A stretch of DNA of 64,000 bases from Euonymus europaeus (GCA_963580455.1 OY756958.1:13900501-13964500), one strand, 5' to 3'. Shown: positions 22,959-35,411, counted from the stretch's first letter. Made by a program: numbers and translations. Notes: generated from the sequence alone by a model not told the origin.

Positions 22959-25126
22959 TGTGAAACCCCGACCCAAAAATTTTAGTTTTGAGTCGAAATA
23001 CGGATGATCCGTGAGGTACGGAATCATAGAAAAATAGTTTTGGAGCTTGGTTCGGTAAATGGGGCATAACTTTTAGTATACATGTCCGTTTCGGGCCCGT
23101 AATATATCAAATCGAAGCTTGAACCGAGCCAAAAAATAAAATTGAGAAAAACTGGGTTTCTGGAAAACAGGAACCGTCCGGACGGTTAAAACAGCCGTCC
23201 GGACGGTTTGTGAAGGAACTGGGGCAGATTCATTTTTAGAGAAAATTTTGGTGCTGTGAACAGTAGACCGTCCGGACGGTCTAACGAGGCGTCCGGACGG
23301 TTAAGCCTGCGAAGTGGGCAGAGAGTGGAGGAAGAGGCAAGCGTCCGGACGGTCACTTGAGGCGTCCGGACGGTTATCGGGAAATCAGTTTTTAAGCTTA
23401 GTTTCAGACATTTCCTGCATATTTTCTTCTTGGGAGCCCGACTAGAGAGAGAAAGTGAGAGAGAAGAAGAGAGAGAAGGAGATTTTGGCAAGAGATTGAC
23501 TTGGAGATTGTGGATTGATGATCCTTGAAGCTAAGCAAGGAAGATTCAAGGTTGATTCAAGTGATTTGGTAAGTTTTTCTTAGTTTTTGGAAATTCTAGG
23601 TTTTTCTAGATTTGCTAGATTCTTGAAGAGTTGGGTGCTATGCTTTAGATATGTTGTTTATAGGTTGATTTTGGATGTTTATGTAGATTGGTTTGTGTTT
23701 TGGAGTTGAGTTGAGCTTGGAGTGAGTTAGAGGATTTTGGAAGGAATTTCTAGAGAGAGAAGTAAGTGATTTCAAATTTATGGATTTAATTGATGTTTAT
23801 ATGAGTTATGGTTGATATATTGATGCTTGTGAGGGTTCGGAAATGCCACATTGTAGGTTTGGGCAAACCGGAACCCTAGGAACGGAATTTGGGAAATTGT
23901 GGTAATTTACTCGACACGAGGTAGGGGATTTCCAACCATACTTTCTATCGCTCATTTTCGATATGTAAAGAGACTTTCGATTCCTCATTGGTCGTTCCAT
24001 TTGTGTTTCCGCCTTAATTGCTCCTACGGGGAAACGAACCCCAATTGTGATTCTTGTTGATTCTTGATGTTGCATGACCCGAGTGTGTGTGTTCCATCTC
24101 CTATGGACACGATGTGATTTCCGTTCATTTATCATGGTAGTTATGTATATATATAGGTAGGTTGTTCATATATATATCTATTCAGCATGTCATGACATAA
24201 TGCATTAGAGTTGCATGGGGGACCGGGTATGGACTCGGGAACCTTTAGGTTTCCTGAAAGCTACTTGGGGGGATGACGAGGTGATGAGAGTTACCACTGA
24301 GTCATGTGAATTCCAAGTAGGATAACGCACTAGGGGTAAGGTCAAGAGTGACTTGCCTTGTGGGGTGCGGGCGTGATAGGTTCACGCAACCGGATGATCC
24401 TAGGAGTGGTTGGTTGTGGTGAGCTTGCTCCCGTGCAATATTTCATTGAGTTGCAATGATATTGTGGTTGTTATGCTCCGAAAGGGTTATCCGGGTAAAT
24501 GTTGATGTGAACTTGTTGAGTATACGTTCATGTGGTAGATACATATTGAGGCATTGCTTCCTTTTGGTTCAGCTTATATTGATGTTTACTTCATACCCTA
24601 CTGAGCTTCTAGCTCACTCCTTTACTTTCTTCCTTCCACAGGAGACACTGGTACGGGTACTGGTGCTGCGGATCGGTGAGCAGGTCATGACATGGATGGC
24701 CCTGGATAGAATAGGGTGCTAGAGATATACTCTATGCATGTGGGTGTATGTAGTATATCTATGTTGAGAGAATATAACCATTTGGCACGGTGGTGCTTGT
24801 AGATAGATGTAGATGTTGATATATGGTTATATTTGATGTGTTATAAATCTGTGTGTTGATTTATATGTGATGCCATCAGTTTGTGCATGCTGGTAGTGGA
24901 TGGCCTGAGGCCTAGGGTCAGGATTGCATGTGGTTGAGGCCGAGGCCTATGTTTGCTAGGTTGCTAGTGTGATGTTGTTGTTGCTGCGTTTCTGATGCAG
25001 GTGGGCACTCTCCGATATACGGGGAGTTGCCGCCGGATTTCCGGTTGATCCCGGATGTTCACACTAGTGACCTAGGAAGGGTGCGGAGAGAGCACCCAGT
25101 CGCATTTCCGAAAACGGGGCGTGACA
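22959..25126 (+). repeat. 3' LTR, 2,168 bp
   Basis: The sequence is the same length as the 5' LTR and about 99.8% identical by eye (four differences found). It ends GTGACA at 25126, directly followed by satellite starting GTCCGGAATTG. It repeats the six paired palindromes at 23172-23372. The last 17 codons of the pol frame run into its first 49 bp. Confidence 0.95.
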
Positions 25127-26640
25127 GTCCGGAATTGCTCAACTCTCATTATGAATTAGCTTTTAACGGTTTTATTCATTTTTCATTGATAGTTGGGGTT
25201 TTGGCATCAAAATAGTCCAGCAAGTATACTCGTAAAATTTGACATAGAAGAACAATAAAAACTGTACACCGAGCAACTTTGATAGTCAGAAGTTGCACAA
25301 CTCACTCTATGGAGGAGCTTTAAACGGTTTTGTCCATTTGTCATAGAAAGTTGAGGTTTTGGCATCGAAATAATCTAGGAAGCTTATACTCATAAAATTT
25401 GACATAGAAGAACAATAAAAAATGTACACAGAACAACATTGATGGTTCGAAGTTACTCAACTCTCTCTATGGAGGAGCTTGTAAAGTTTTTGTCCATTTC
25501 TCCTAGAAAGTTGGGGTTTTAGCATCGGAATAATCTCGGAAGCTGATACTCGTAAAAGTTGACGTAGAAGAACAATAAAAAGTGTACATCGAGCAACTTT
25601 GATGGTCCGGAATTGCTCAACTCTTACTATGATGTAGCTTTTAACGGTTTTGTCAATTTGTCATTGATAGTTGGGGTTTTGGCATCAAAATAATCCAGCA
25701 GGCATATACTCGTAAAATTTGACATAGAAGAAAAATAAAAAGTGTACACAGAGCAACTTTGATGATTCGAAGTTGCTCAACTCTCTCTATGGAGGAGCTT
25801 TAACGTTTTTGTCCATTTGTCTTAGAAAGTTTGGGTTTTCGCATCGAAATAATCTAGGAAGGTTATACTCGTAAGATTTGACATAGAAGAACAATAAAAA
25901 GTGTACACCGAGCAAATTTGATGGTCCGGAATTGCTCAACTCTCACTATGAATTAGCTTTTAACGGTTTTATTCATTTTTCATTGATAGTTGGGGTTTTG
26001 GCATCAAAATAGTCCAGCAAGTATACTCGTAAAATTTGACATAGAAGAACAATAAAAACTGTACACCGAGCAACTTTGATAGTCAGAAGTTGCACAACTC
26101 ACTCTATGGAGGAGCTTTAAACGGTTTTGTCCATTTGTCATAGAAAGTTGAGGTTTTGGCATCGAAATAATCTAGGAAGCTTATACTCATAAAATTTGAC
26201 ATAGAAGAACAATAAAAAATGTACACCGACTAACTTGGACGGTCCGAAGTTACTCAACTCTCTCTATGGAGGAGCTTGTAAAGTTTTTGTCCATTTCTCT
26301 TAGAAAGTTGGGCTTTTGGCATCGAAATAATCTCGGAAGCTTATACTCGTAAAAGTTGACGTAGAAGAACAATAAAAAGTGTACATCGAGCAACTTTGAT
26401 GGTCCAGAATTGCTCAACTCTCACTATGATGTAGTTTTTAACGGTTTTGTCAATTTGTCATTGATAGTTGGGGTTTTGGCATCAAAATAATCCAGCAGGC
26501 ATATACTCGTAAGACTTGAGATAGAAGAACAATAAAAAGTGTACACCGAGTAACTTTGATAGTCCGAAGTTGCACAAATCACTCTATGGAGGAGCTTTAA
26601 ACGGTTTTCTCCATTTGTCAAAGAAAGTTTGGGTTTTGGC
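25127..26640. repeat. Five-monomer HOR, unit 798 bp
   Basis: The string GTCCGGAATTGCTC followed by a GAATTAGC monomer with TTTATTCATTTTTC occurs at 25127 and 25925. The rare GTACATCGAGC marker followed by ATGATGTAG occurs at about 25585 and 26383. Both pairs are offset by 798 bp. The first copy starts exactly at the 3' LTR. Confidence 0.7.
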
Positions 26641-29600
26641 ATCGAAATAATCTAGGAAGATTATAATCGTAAGATTTGACATAGAAGAACAATAAAAAGT
26701 GTACACCGAGCAACTTTTATAGTCCGAAGTTGCAGAACTCACTCTATGGAGGAGATTTAAACGGTTTTGTCCAGTTGTCATAGAAAGTTGGGGTTTTGGC
26801 ATCGAAATAATCTAGGAAGCTTATACTCGTAAGATTTGACATAGAAGAAGAATAAAAAGTGTACACCGAGCAACTTTGATAGTCCGATGTTCTTCTACTC
26901 TCTCTATGGAGGTGATTTCAACGTTTTTGTCCATTTGTCTTAGAAAGTTGTTGTTTTGACATCCAAAATAATCTACGAAGCTTATACTCATAAAATTTGA
27001 CATAGAAGAACAATAAAAAATGTACACCTAGTAACTTCGACAGTCCGAGGTTACTCAACTCTCTCTATGGAGGAGATTTTAAAGTTTTTGTCCATTTCTC
27101 TTAGAAAGTTGGGGTTTTGGCATCAAAATAATCTCGGAAGCTTATACTCATAAAATTTGACGTAGAAGAACAATAAAAAGTGTACATCGAGCAACTTTGA
27201 TGGTCCGGAATTGCTCAACTCTCACTATGAAGTAGCTTTTAACGGTTTTGTCCATTTGTCATTGATAGTTGGGTTTTTGGCATCAAAATAATCCAGCAAG
27301 CATATACTCGTAAAATTTGACATAGAAGAAGAATAAAAAGTGTACACCGAGCAACTTTGATGATTCGAAGTTGCTCAACTCTCTCTATGGAGGAGCTTTT
27401 AACGTTTTTGTCCATTTTTCATAGAAAGTGGTTGTTTTGGCATCAAAAAAGTCCAGGAAGCATATACTCGTAAAATTTGACATAGAAGAACAATAAAAGG
27501 TGTACACCGAGCAACTTTGATGATTCAAAGTTGCTCAACTCTCTCTATGAAGGAGCTTTTAAAGTTTTTGTCCATTTCTCTTAGAAAGTTGGGGTTTTGG
27601 CATCGAAATAATCTAGAAAGATTATACTCGTAAAATTCGACATAGAAGAACTATAAAAAGTGTACACCGAGCAAATTTGATGGTCCGGAATTGCTCAACT
27701 CTCACTGTGAAGTAGCTTTTAACGGTTTTGTCCATTTGTCATTGATAGTTGGGGTTTTGGCAGCAAAATAATCCAGCAAGTATACTCGAAAAATTTGACA
27801 TAGAAGAACAATAAAAACTGTACATCTAGCAACTTTGATAGTCAGAAGTTGCACAACTCACTCTATGGAGGAGCTTTAAACGGTTTTGTCCATTTGTCAT
27901 AGAAAGTTGGGGTTTTGGCATCGAAATAATCTAGGAAGCTTATACTCGTAAGACTTGACATAGAAGAAGAATAAAAAGTGTACACCGAGCAACTTTGATG
28001 GACCGAAGTTGCCAAACTCTCTCTATGGAGGAGCTTTTAACGTTTTTGTCCATTTGTCATAGAAAGTTCGTGTTTTGGCATCGAAATAATCTAGGAAGCT
28101 TATATTCAAAAAATTTGACATAGAAGAACAATAAAATATGTACACTGAGCAATTTTGATGGTCCGAAGTTGATCAACTCTCTCTACGGAGGACCTTTAAA
28201 CGGTTTTGTCCATTTGTCATAGATAGTTGGGGTTTTGGCATCGAAATAATCTAGGAAGCTTATACTCGTAAAATTTTACATAGAAGAACAATAAAAAGTG
28301 CACATTGAGCAAGTTTGATAGTCGAAGTTTCACAACTTTCTCTATGGAGGTGCTTTTAACGTTTTTGTCCATTTGTCAAAGAAAGTTGGGGTTTTGGCAT
28401 CGAAATAATCTAGGAAGCGTATACTCGTAAGATTTGACATAGAAGAACAATAAAAAGCGTACACCGAGCAACTTTGATAGTCCGAAGTTGCACAACTCAC
28501 TCTATGGAGGAGATTTAAACGGTTTTGTCCATTTGTCATAGAAAGTTTGGGTTTTGGCGTGGAAATAATCTAGGAAGCTTATACTCGTAAAATTTGACTT
28601 AAAAGAACAATAAAAAGTGTACACCGAGCAACTTTGATGGTCCGAAGTTGCTCAACTCTCTCTATGGAGGAACTTTTAACGTTTTTTTACATTTGTCTTT
28701 GAAAGTTTGTGTTTCGGAATCGAAATAATCTAGGAAGCTTATATTCGTAAAATTTGACATAGAAGAATAATAAAAATTGTACGCTGAGCAATTTTGATGG
28801 TCCGAAGTTGCTCAACTCTCTCTATGGAGGAGCTTTAAACGGTTTTGTCCATTTGTCATAAATAGTTGGGGTTTTGGCATCGAAATAATCTAGGAAGATT
28901 ATACTCGTAAAATTTGACATAGAAGAACAATAAAAAGTGTACACCGAGCAAGTTTGATAGTCGAAGTTGCACAACTTTCTCTATAGAGAAGCTTTTATCG
29001 TTTTTGTCCATTTGTCATAGAAAGATTGGGTTTTGGCATCGAAATAATCTAGGAAGCTTATACTCGTAAGACTTGACATAGAAGAACAATAAAAAGTGTA
29101 CACCGAGCAATTTTGATGGTCCAAAGTTGCTCAACTCTCTCTACGGAGGAGCTTTAAACGGTTTTGTCCATTTGTCATAGATAGTTGGGGTTTTGGCATT
29201 GAAATAATCTAGGAAGCTTATACTCGTAAAATTTGACATAGAAGAACAATAAAAAGTGTACACCGAGCAAGTTTGATAGTCGAAGTTTCACAACTTTCTC
29301 TATGGAGGTGCTTTTAACGTTTTTGTCCATTTGTCATAGAAAGTTGGAGTTTTGGCATCGAAATAATCTAGGAACCTTATACTAGTAAGACTTGACATAG
29401 AAGAACAATAAAAAGTGTACACCGAGCAACTTTGATAGTCCGAAGTTGCACAACTTACTCTATGGAGGAGCTTTAAACGGTTTTCTCCATTTGTCATAGA
29501 AAGTTAGGGTTTTGGCATCGAAATAATCTAGGAAGCTTATACTCGTAAGATTTGACATAGAAGAACAATAAAAAGTGTACACCGAGCAACTTTGATAGTC

Positions 29601-32600
29601 CGAAGTTGCACAACTCACTCTATGGAGGAGATTTAAACGGTTTTGTCCATTTGTCATAGAAAGTTAGGGTTTTGGCGTCGAAATAATCTAGGAAGCTTAT
29701 ACTCGTAAAATTTGACATAAAAGAACAATAAAAAGTGTACACCGAGCAACTTTGATGGTCCGAAGTTGCTCAACTCTCTATGGAGGAACTTTTAATGTTT
29801 TTGTCCATTTGTCTTTGAAAGTTGATGTTTTGGCATCGAAATAATCTAGGAAGCTTATATTCGTAAAATTTGACATAGAAGAACAATAAAAATTGTACAC
29901 TGAGCAAATTTTGATGGTCCGAAGTTGCTTAACTCTCTCTACGGAGGAGCTTTAAACGGTTTTGTCCATTTGTCACAGATAGTTGGGGTTTTGGAATCGA
30001 AATAATCTAGGAAGCTTATACTCGTAAAATTTGACATAGAAGAACAATAAAAAGTGTACACCGAGCAAGTTTGATAGTCGAAGTTGCACAACTCTCACTA
30101 TGATGTTGTTTTTAACGGTTTTGTCAATTTGTCATTGATAGTTGGGGTTTTGGCATCAAAATAATCCAGCAGGCATATACTCGTAAGACTTGAGATAGAA
30201 GAACAATAAAAAGTGTACACCGAGCAACTTTGATAGTCCGAAGTTGCACAAATCACTCTATGGAGGAGCTTTAAACGGTTTTCTCCATTTGTCAAAGAAA
30301 GTTTGGGTTTTGGCATCGAAATAATCTAGGAAGCTTATACTCGTAAAATTTGACATAGAAGAACAATAAAAAGTGTACGCTGAGCAATTTTGATGGTCCG
30401 AAGTTGCTCAACTCTCTCTATGGAGGAGCTTTAAACGGTTTTGTCCATTTGTCATAAATAGTTGGGGTTTTGGCATCGAAATAATCTAGGAAGCTTATAC
30501 TCGTAAAATTTGACATAGAAGAACAATAAAAAGTGTACACCGAGCAAGTTTGATAGTCGAAGTTGCACAACTTTCTCTATAGAGAAGCTTTTATCGTTTT
30601 TGTCCATTTGTCATAGAAAGATTGGGTTTTGGCATCGAAATAATCTAGGAAGCTTATACTCGTAAGACTTGACATAGAAGAACAATAAAAAGTGTACACC
30701 GAGCAATTTTGATGGTCCAAAGTTGCTCAACTCTCTCTACGGAGGAGCTTTAAACGGTTTTGTCAATTTGTCATAGATAGTTGGGGTTTTGGCATTGAAA
30801 TAATCTAGGAAGCTTATACTCGTAAGATTTGACATAGAAGAACAATAAAAAGTGTACACCGAGCAACTTTTATAGTCCGAAGTTGCACAACTCACTCTAT
30901 GGAGGAGATTTAAACGGTTTTGTCCAGTTGTCATAGAAAGTTGGGGTTTTGGCATCGAAATAATCTAGGAAGCTTATACTCGTAAGATTTGACATAGAAG
31001 AAGAATAAAAAGTGTACACCGAGCAACTTTGATAGTCCGAAGTTCTTCTACTCTCTCTATGGAGGTGATTTCAACGTTTTTGTCCATTTGTCTTAGAAAG
31101 TTGTTGTTTTGACATCCAAATAATCTACGAAGCTTATACTCGTAAAATTTGACATAGAAGAACAATAAAAAATGTACACCGAGTAACTTCGACAGTCCGA
31201 AGTTACTCAACTCTCTCTATGGAGGAGATTTTAAAGTTTTTGTTCATTTCTCTTAGAAAGTTGGGGTTTTGGCATCAAAATAATCTCGGAAGCTTATACT
31301 CATAAAATTTGACGTAGAAGAACAATAAAAAGTGTACATCGAGCAACTTTGATGGTCCGGAATTGCTCAACTCTCACTATGAAGTAGCTTTTAACGGTTT
31401 TGTCCATTTGTCATTGATAGTTGGGGTTTTGGCATCAAAATAATCCACCAAGCATATACTCGTAAAATTTGACATAGAAGAAGAATAAAAAGTGTACACC
31501 GAGCAACTTTGAGGATTCGAAGTTGCTCAACTCTCTCTATGGATGAACTTTTAACGTTTTTGTCCATTTGTCATAGAAAGTGGTTGTTTTGGCATCAAAA
31601 AAATCCAGGAAGCATATACTCGTAAAATTTGACATAGAAGAACAATAAAAGGTGTACACCGAGCAACTTTGATGATTCAAAGTTGCTCAACTCTCTCTAT
31701 GAAGGAGCTTTTAAAGTTTTTGTCCATTTCTCTTAGAAAGTTAGGGTTTTGGCATCGAAATAATCTAGAAAGATTATACTCGTAAAATTTGACATAGAAG
31801 AACTATAAAAAGTGTACACCGAGCAAATTTGATGGTCCAGAATTGCTCAACTCTCACTGTGAAGTAGCTTTTAACGGTTTTGTCCATTTGTCATTGATAG
31901 TTGGGGTTTTGGCAGCAAAATAATCCAGCAAGTATACTCGAAAAATTTGACATAGAAGAACAATAAAAACTGTACATCTAGCAACTTTGATAGTCAGAAG
32001 TTGCACAACTCACTCTATGGAGGAGCTTTAAACGGTTTTGTCCATTTGTCATAGAAAGTTGGGGTTTTGGCATCGAAATAATCTAGGAAGCTTATACTCG
32101 TAAGACTTGACATAGAAGAACAATAAAAAGTGTACACCGAGCAACTTTGATGGTCCGAAGTTGCCAAACTCTCTCTATGGAGGAGCTTTTAACGTTTTTG
32201 TCCATTTGTCATAGAAAGTTCGTGTTTTGGCATCGAAATAATCTAGGAAGCTTATATTTAAAAAATTTGACATAGAAGAACAATAAAATATGTACACTGA
32301 GCAATTTTGATGGTCCGAAGTTGATCAACTCTCTCTACGGAGGACCTTTAAACGGTTTTGTCCATTTGTCATAGATAGTTGGGGTTTTGGCATCGAAATA
32401 ATCTAGGAAGCTTATACTCGTAAAATTTTACATAGAAGAACAATAAAAAGTGTAGATTGAGCAAGTTTGATAGTCGAAGTTTCACAACTTTCTCTATGGA
32501 GGTGCTTTTAACGTTTTTGTCCATTTGTCAAAAAAAGTTGGGGTTTTGGCATCGAAATAATCTAGGAAGCTTATACTCGTAAGATTTGACATATAAGAAC

Positions 32601-32844
32601 AATAAAAAGCGTACACCGAGCAACTTTGATAGTCCGAAGTTGCACAACTCACTCTATGGAGGAGATTTAAACGGTTTTGTCCATTTGTCATAGAAAGTTT
32701 GGGTTTTGGCGTGGAAATAATCTAGGAAGCTTATACTCGTAAAATTTGACTTAAAAGAACAATAAAAAGTGTACACCGAGCAAATTTGATGGTCCGAAGT
32801 TGCTCAACTCTCTCTATGGAGGAACTTTTAACGTTTTTTTACAT

Positions 32845-32853
32845 TTGTCTTTG
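32845..32853. repeat. Left 9-bp target site duplication of the MULE
   Basis: TTGTCTTTG stands directly before the element and is repeated exactly at 35769-35777 after it. The same 9 bp occurs once, uninterrupted, at 28693-28701 in the paralogous satellite segment. Nine bp is the characteristic duplication length of Mutator-like transposition. Confidence 0.95.
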
Positions 32854-32969
32854 GAGTAAATGGTATATACCCCCCTAAAATATGGTCTAAATGGAAAAAA
32901 ACTCCTAAATTATGGAAAATTGGATATAACCCCCAAGCCGTTTGTTAACCGTTTGAGTTAACGGTAAAC
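32854..32969. repeat. Left terminal inverted repeat of the MULE, 116 bp
   Basis: It aligns without large gaps to the complement of 35653-35768. It includes two CCCCTAAA-like blocks, an A-run, GGATATAACCCCC and a terminal dyad ACCGTT (32948-32953) / AACGGT (32960-32965). It likely contains transposase binding sites and the promoter edge. Confidence 0.9.
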
Positions 32970-33248
32970 CCACATGTGTTAACTCACTTTTAAACTATAA
33001 AATTGATTAAGTTGCTTAATTAATTATTTTGAATAAAAAATGATTAAAATGAGGCTAAAGGCTCCAACAACTTCTTCCTTTCCCTCCACTCTGTTATTTG
33101 CTAGGGTTTTGGTTGTGTTCTTCTTTGAATCATGTCCAACAACACTTCTTTGAATCATCTCCAACAACAGAGTTTGAGTTTTTCAGTCATGTATGAGTGT
33201 GATTCATCCTAAGAACCACATTTTTTCCATCAAGTTTGAAGATCCAAC
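32970..33248 (+). other. MULE 5' leader region
   Basis: A 279-bp A/T-rich stretch between the left repeat and the likely start codon. It holds the inverted repeat GAGTTAAC (32955-32962) / GTTAACTC (32978-32985), pyrimidine-rich CTTCTTCCTTTCCCTCCACT near 33070-33090, and a short upstream frame from an ATG at 33132 that stops at 33210-33212. Probably promoter and 5' leader; no separate gene is visible. Confidence 0.5.
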
Positions 33249-34383
33249 ATGTCTGGTATGTTTCCCTTTTTATTCTTCCCCTTCTCTTCCCATTTTCAGA
33301 GGTAAAGTTGAAGGTACCTTTATTTGTGTGCTCGTGTGTTTTCTGCATTTAGCTTATTGCGATTTTCTGTATTTCTTTGTTGAATCAGATGATGAATATG
33401 GTCAAGAGTATTCTGGTGATACTAGTGAAACTAACAATAGTGATTATGGAGAAGAGACTGACTGCCATAGAAGTAGAATGGAAAATGTGAGAGAGGAAGG
33501 TAGAAGATTAATAGGAATTGACAATTGGAATTTACCTGTTGAAGTTGAAGAAGATTTGTATGACTCGGATGAGCTTAGAAGTATTTATGACAGTGATTGT
33601 GAAGAGGGTCCGAGTAATAAGCATCCTAGGTTTGATGAGAAAACTGATATGCACAATCCTATTGACTTTGTGGTGGGAATGAAGTTCAACTCTGTTGAGA
33701 TATTTAGGAAAACTTTGATGCAATTTAGTGTAGAACAAGGAAAATCTTATAAATATAAGAAGAATGACAGGGACAAAGTAGAGGCTGTTTGTGATGGACA
33801 TGCTGACTGTAAGTGGAGAATATATGCTTCAAAGAGTAGGGATAGAACATCATTCCAAATCAAGACATATCAACCAGTTCATCATGATGAATGCCCTCGC
33901 AATTATAAGGGGAAAAGAGTTTCGTCGGAGTGGATAGCTAATAAATACATTGAAAATTTCAGAGATTGTCCAACATGGGCTCCTACTGCATTGAAGAAGG
34001 CTGTCTACAGAGACCATAATCTTGACATTTCAAAGGACAAGGCTTACCTAGCAAAGAAGAAAGCATTAATGATGATATTTGGAGATGAGAAGGAGCAATA
34101 CAACCACTTGTGGAAATATTGTGCAGCTTTGAAGTTGTACAATCCTGGAAGCACAGTGGTAGTGGAAAGTGATAGAGGATTGTTCTTGAGATGTTACATT
34201 TGTCTCATAGCATGCAAAAGAGGATTTGTCCAAGGATGCAGACCTGAGATTGGGTTAGATGGATGTCATTTGAAGACCAAATATGGTGGGCAATTGCTAA
34301 CTGCTGTTGGGAAGGATGCAAATGACCACATATATCCGATTGCTTGGGCTGTGGTTGATGTGGAAAACAAGAAGAATTGCTAG
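33249..34383 (+). pseudogene. MuDR-type transposase, N-terminal part
   Basis: The enzyme cuts element ends and joins them to target DNA in the nucleus. The best start is uncertain. An open frame runs from 33193, but its residues before about 33388 look non-coding, and GTATGT (33256) to a TTGAATCAG acceptor (ending 33388) would be a 133-bp intron that joins an ATG at 33249 in frame to an acidic segment (about 33390-33640). Next comes the MuDR DNA-binding domain (about 33660-33905: VGMKF start, KYKKND, WRIYAS, Cys/His pattern ending HHDEC). The start of the MULE catalytic domain follows, with IGLDGCHLK holding the first catalytic Asp at 34258-34260 and a WAVVDVEN strand. The frame then ends at TAG 34381-34383, where relatives continue for more than 100 residues. 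Confidence 0.85.
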
Positions 34384-35411
34384 CTGCATATGATTGGTTA
34401 AGTGCCAAGGATAAGGAAGGATGGTGTAGGCATACACATGATCCAGATACTAAGTGTGATATGCTCACAAACAACATCTCTGAGTCCTTCAATTCTTATA
34501 TTAGAGAGGCAAGGGACAAGCCAATAATCACAATGCTGGAGTGGATAAGGAGAATGCTAATGTCAAGATTCCACAAGAAAAAGGTTGAGATGGAGGGTTA
34601 CACTGCCACAGTTTGCCCAAGAATTCTAAAGAAGTTCAAGAAGGTTGTGGGAAGGGTAATAGAGTATGATTGTATTTTAGGTGGAGAGAGGACTTTTGAA
34701 GTCAGACATATGCATGGAAGCCGGAATGTTGTCGATCTTAGAGATTGGACATGTAGCTGTAGAAGATGGGATCTTTCAGGTATACCATGTGAGCATGCAG
34801 TATGTGCAATATTATTTGATCATGGGAGGCCAGAAGAATATATTCATGAAGTGTACACCAAGGCTGAGATTCTGAAAACTTATTCTCACCTCATAAATCC
34901 TATGCCTGGAGAAGAACAATGGACAAGTACTGAGTACACTATTTTACAACCACCAGTACATAAAAGAAAGCCTGGTAGACCTAAAAAGGCAAGAATTAGA
35001 GGGCATGATGAGTTGCCAACACAAACAGCAGGTGCTTTGAGCAGAAAAGGTCAAGTACTAAGATGTAGGCATTGCAATATGACAGGACATAATGTCAGGA
35101 CTTGTCCTGCATTAGCATCTAGACGTGAGGTAGAGGCATTGAGAGAAGCAAGTCGAGAGGCAGAGGCTTTGTCACAAGGTTATGAGATTGTTGATAATGG
35201 AGAGACAGAGGCTTTATCACAGGTTGTTGACCCTACACCAAGTAGTCCATCAATTTCACCTCCACTGATTCATCATGTCAATCCACCACCATTTAGGCCT
35301 TTTCTTCCACCAAGACCAACATCAAGGAACAAGTCTCCTATCAAATTCAACCGTGGTCTTCTTAGACCAAAGATTCCTCCTGTTAGGGCACAATCTCCAC
35401 TCCAGAAGTAG
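34377..35411 (+). pseudogene. MuDR-type transposase, C-terminal part
   Basis: This frame continues the same gene beyond an internal deletion, in another frame. It begins within the catalytic domain's C-terminal half (WLSAKDKEGW, then CDMLTNNISESFN, the conserved motif before the domain end). It then has a SWIM zinc finger, CX1CX9CX1H, at 34752-34797; an AT-hook-like KPGRPKK near 34968-34988; a CX2CX4HX4C zinc knuckle at 35064-35105; and a Pro-rich tail ending at TAG 35409-35411. The segment that should carry the second catalytic Asp and the CxxH motif is missing between about 34370 and 34385. It has no own start codon, so a product is unlikely. Confidence 0.85.

Larger units (their letters stand above)
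19516..23007 (+). pseudogene. pol: pol polyprotein (PR-RT-RH-IN-chromodomain), interrupted by one stop
   Basis: The polyprotein copies element RNA into DNA and inserts it. Seen in order: aspartic protease DSGA at 19612-19623; reverse transcriptase with catalytic FIDD at 20593-20604 and a conserved LTNAP motif upstream; RNase H with first Asp at 21040; integrase with an H/H...C/C zinc domain across about 21655-21785; catalytic Asp at 21868 and 22051 and Glu at 22159, giving the expected D,D-35-E spacing; then a GPF/Y-like region and a chromodomain (about 22720-22905). A TAG at 21724-21726, in the integrase zinc domain, sits where relatives have the first of two Trp, consistent with TGG to TAG. 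The frame then continues unbroken to a TGA at 23005-23007, 49 bp inside the 3' LTR. Gag and pol are normally one frame in this clade, so the offset at 19513-19515 is read as damage; a programmed -1 shift is the alternative. Confidence 0.92.
15840..25126 (+). mobile_element. Ty3/gypsy chromovirus LTR retrotransposon (Tekay/Del-like), full length but coding-defective
   Basis: The element is 9,287 bp: 5' LTR (15840-18007), primer binding site, gag, pol with protease, reverse transcriptase, RNase H, integrase and chromodomain, polypurine tract, and 3' LTR (22959-25126). The order with integrase last is diagnostic of Ty3/gypsy. A C-terminal chromodomain marks a chromovirus. The TGTGAAACCCCGACCC LTR start, the 2.2-kb LTR length and the tail resemble the plant Tekay/Del clade, which is recognised from memory and not by a search. 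The LTRs differ at about four sites in 2,168, so insertion is recent. Four in-frame stops and two apparent 1-nt deletions make it unable to encode its own proteins, which suggests it was copied with help from a relative or decayed quickly. Confidence 0.95.
25127..32853. repeat. 160-bp satellite array, segment 2
   Basis: The same satellite family continues in the same orientation between the two transposons, about 48 monomers. The monomer at the left edge is entered at the GTCCG of the dyad centre. No gene is seen. Confidence 0.97.

Noticed and set aside
15812..25131. GTCCG on both sides as a certain 5-bp target duplication of the retrotransposon
   Set aside because: GTCCG occurs in nearly every satellite monomer, and 23 nt separate it from the 5' LTR, so it cannot be distinguished from coincidence.
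33193..33387. Start of the MULE transposase at 33193
   Set aside because: Residues encoded before 33388 are hydrophobic and unlike MULE N-termini; a GT-AG intron with a start at 33249 fits better.
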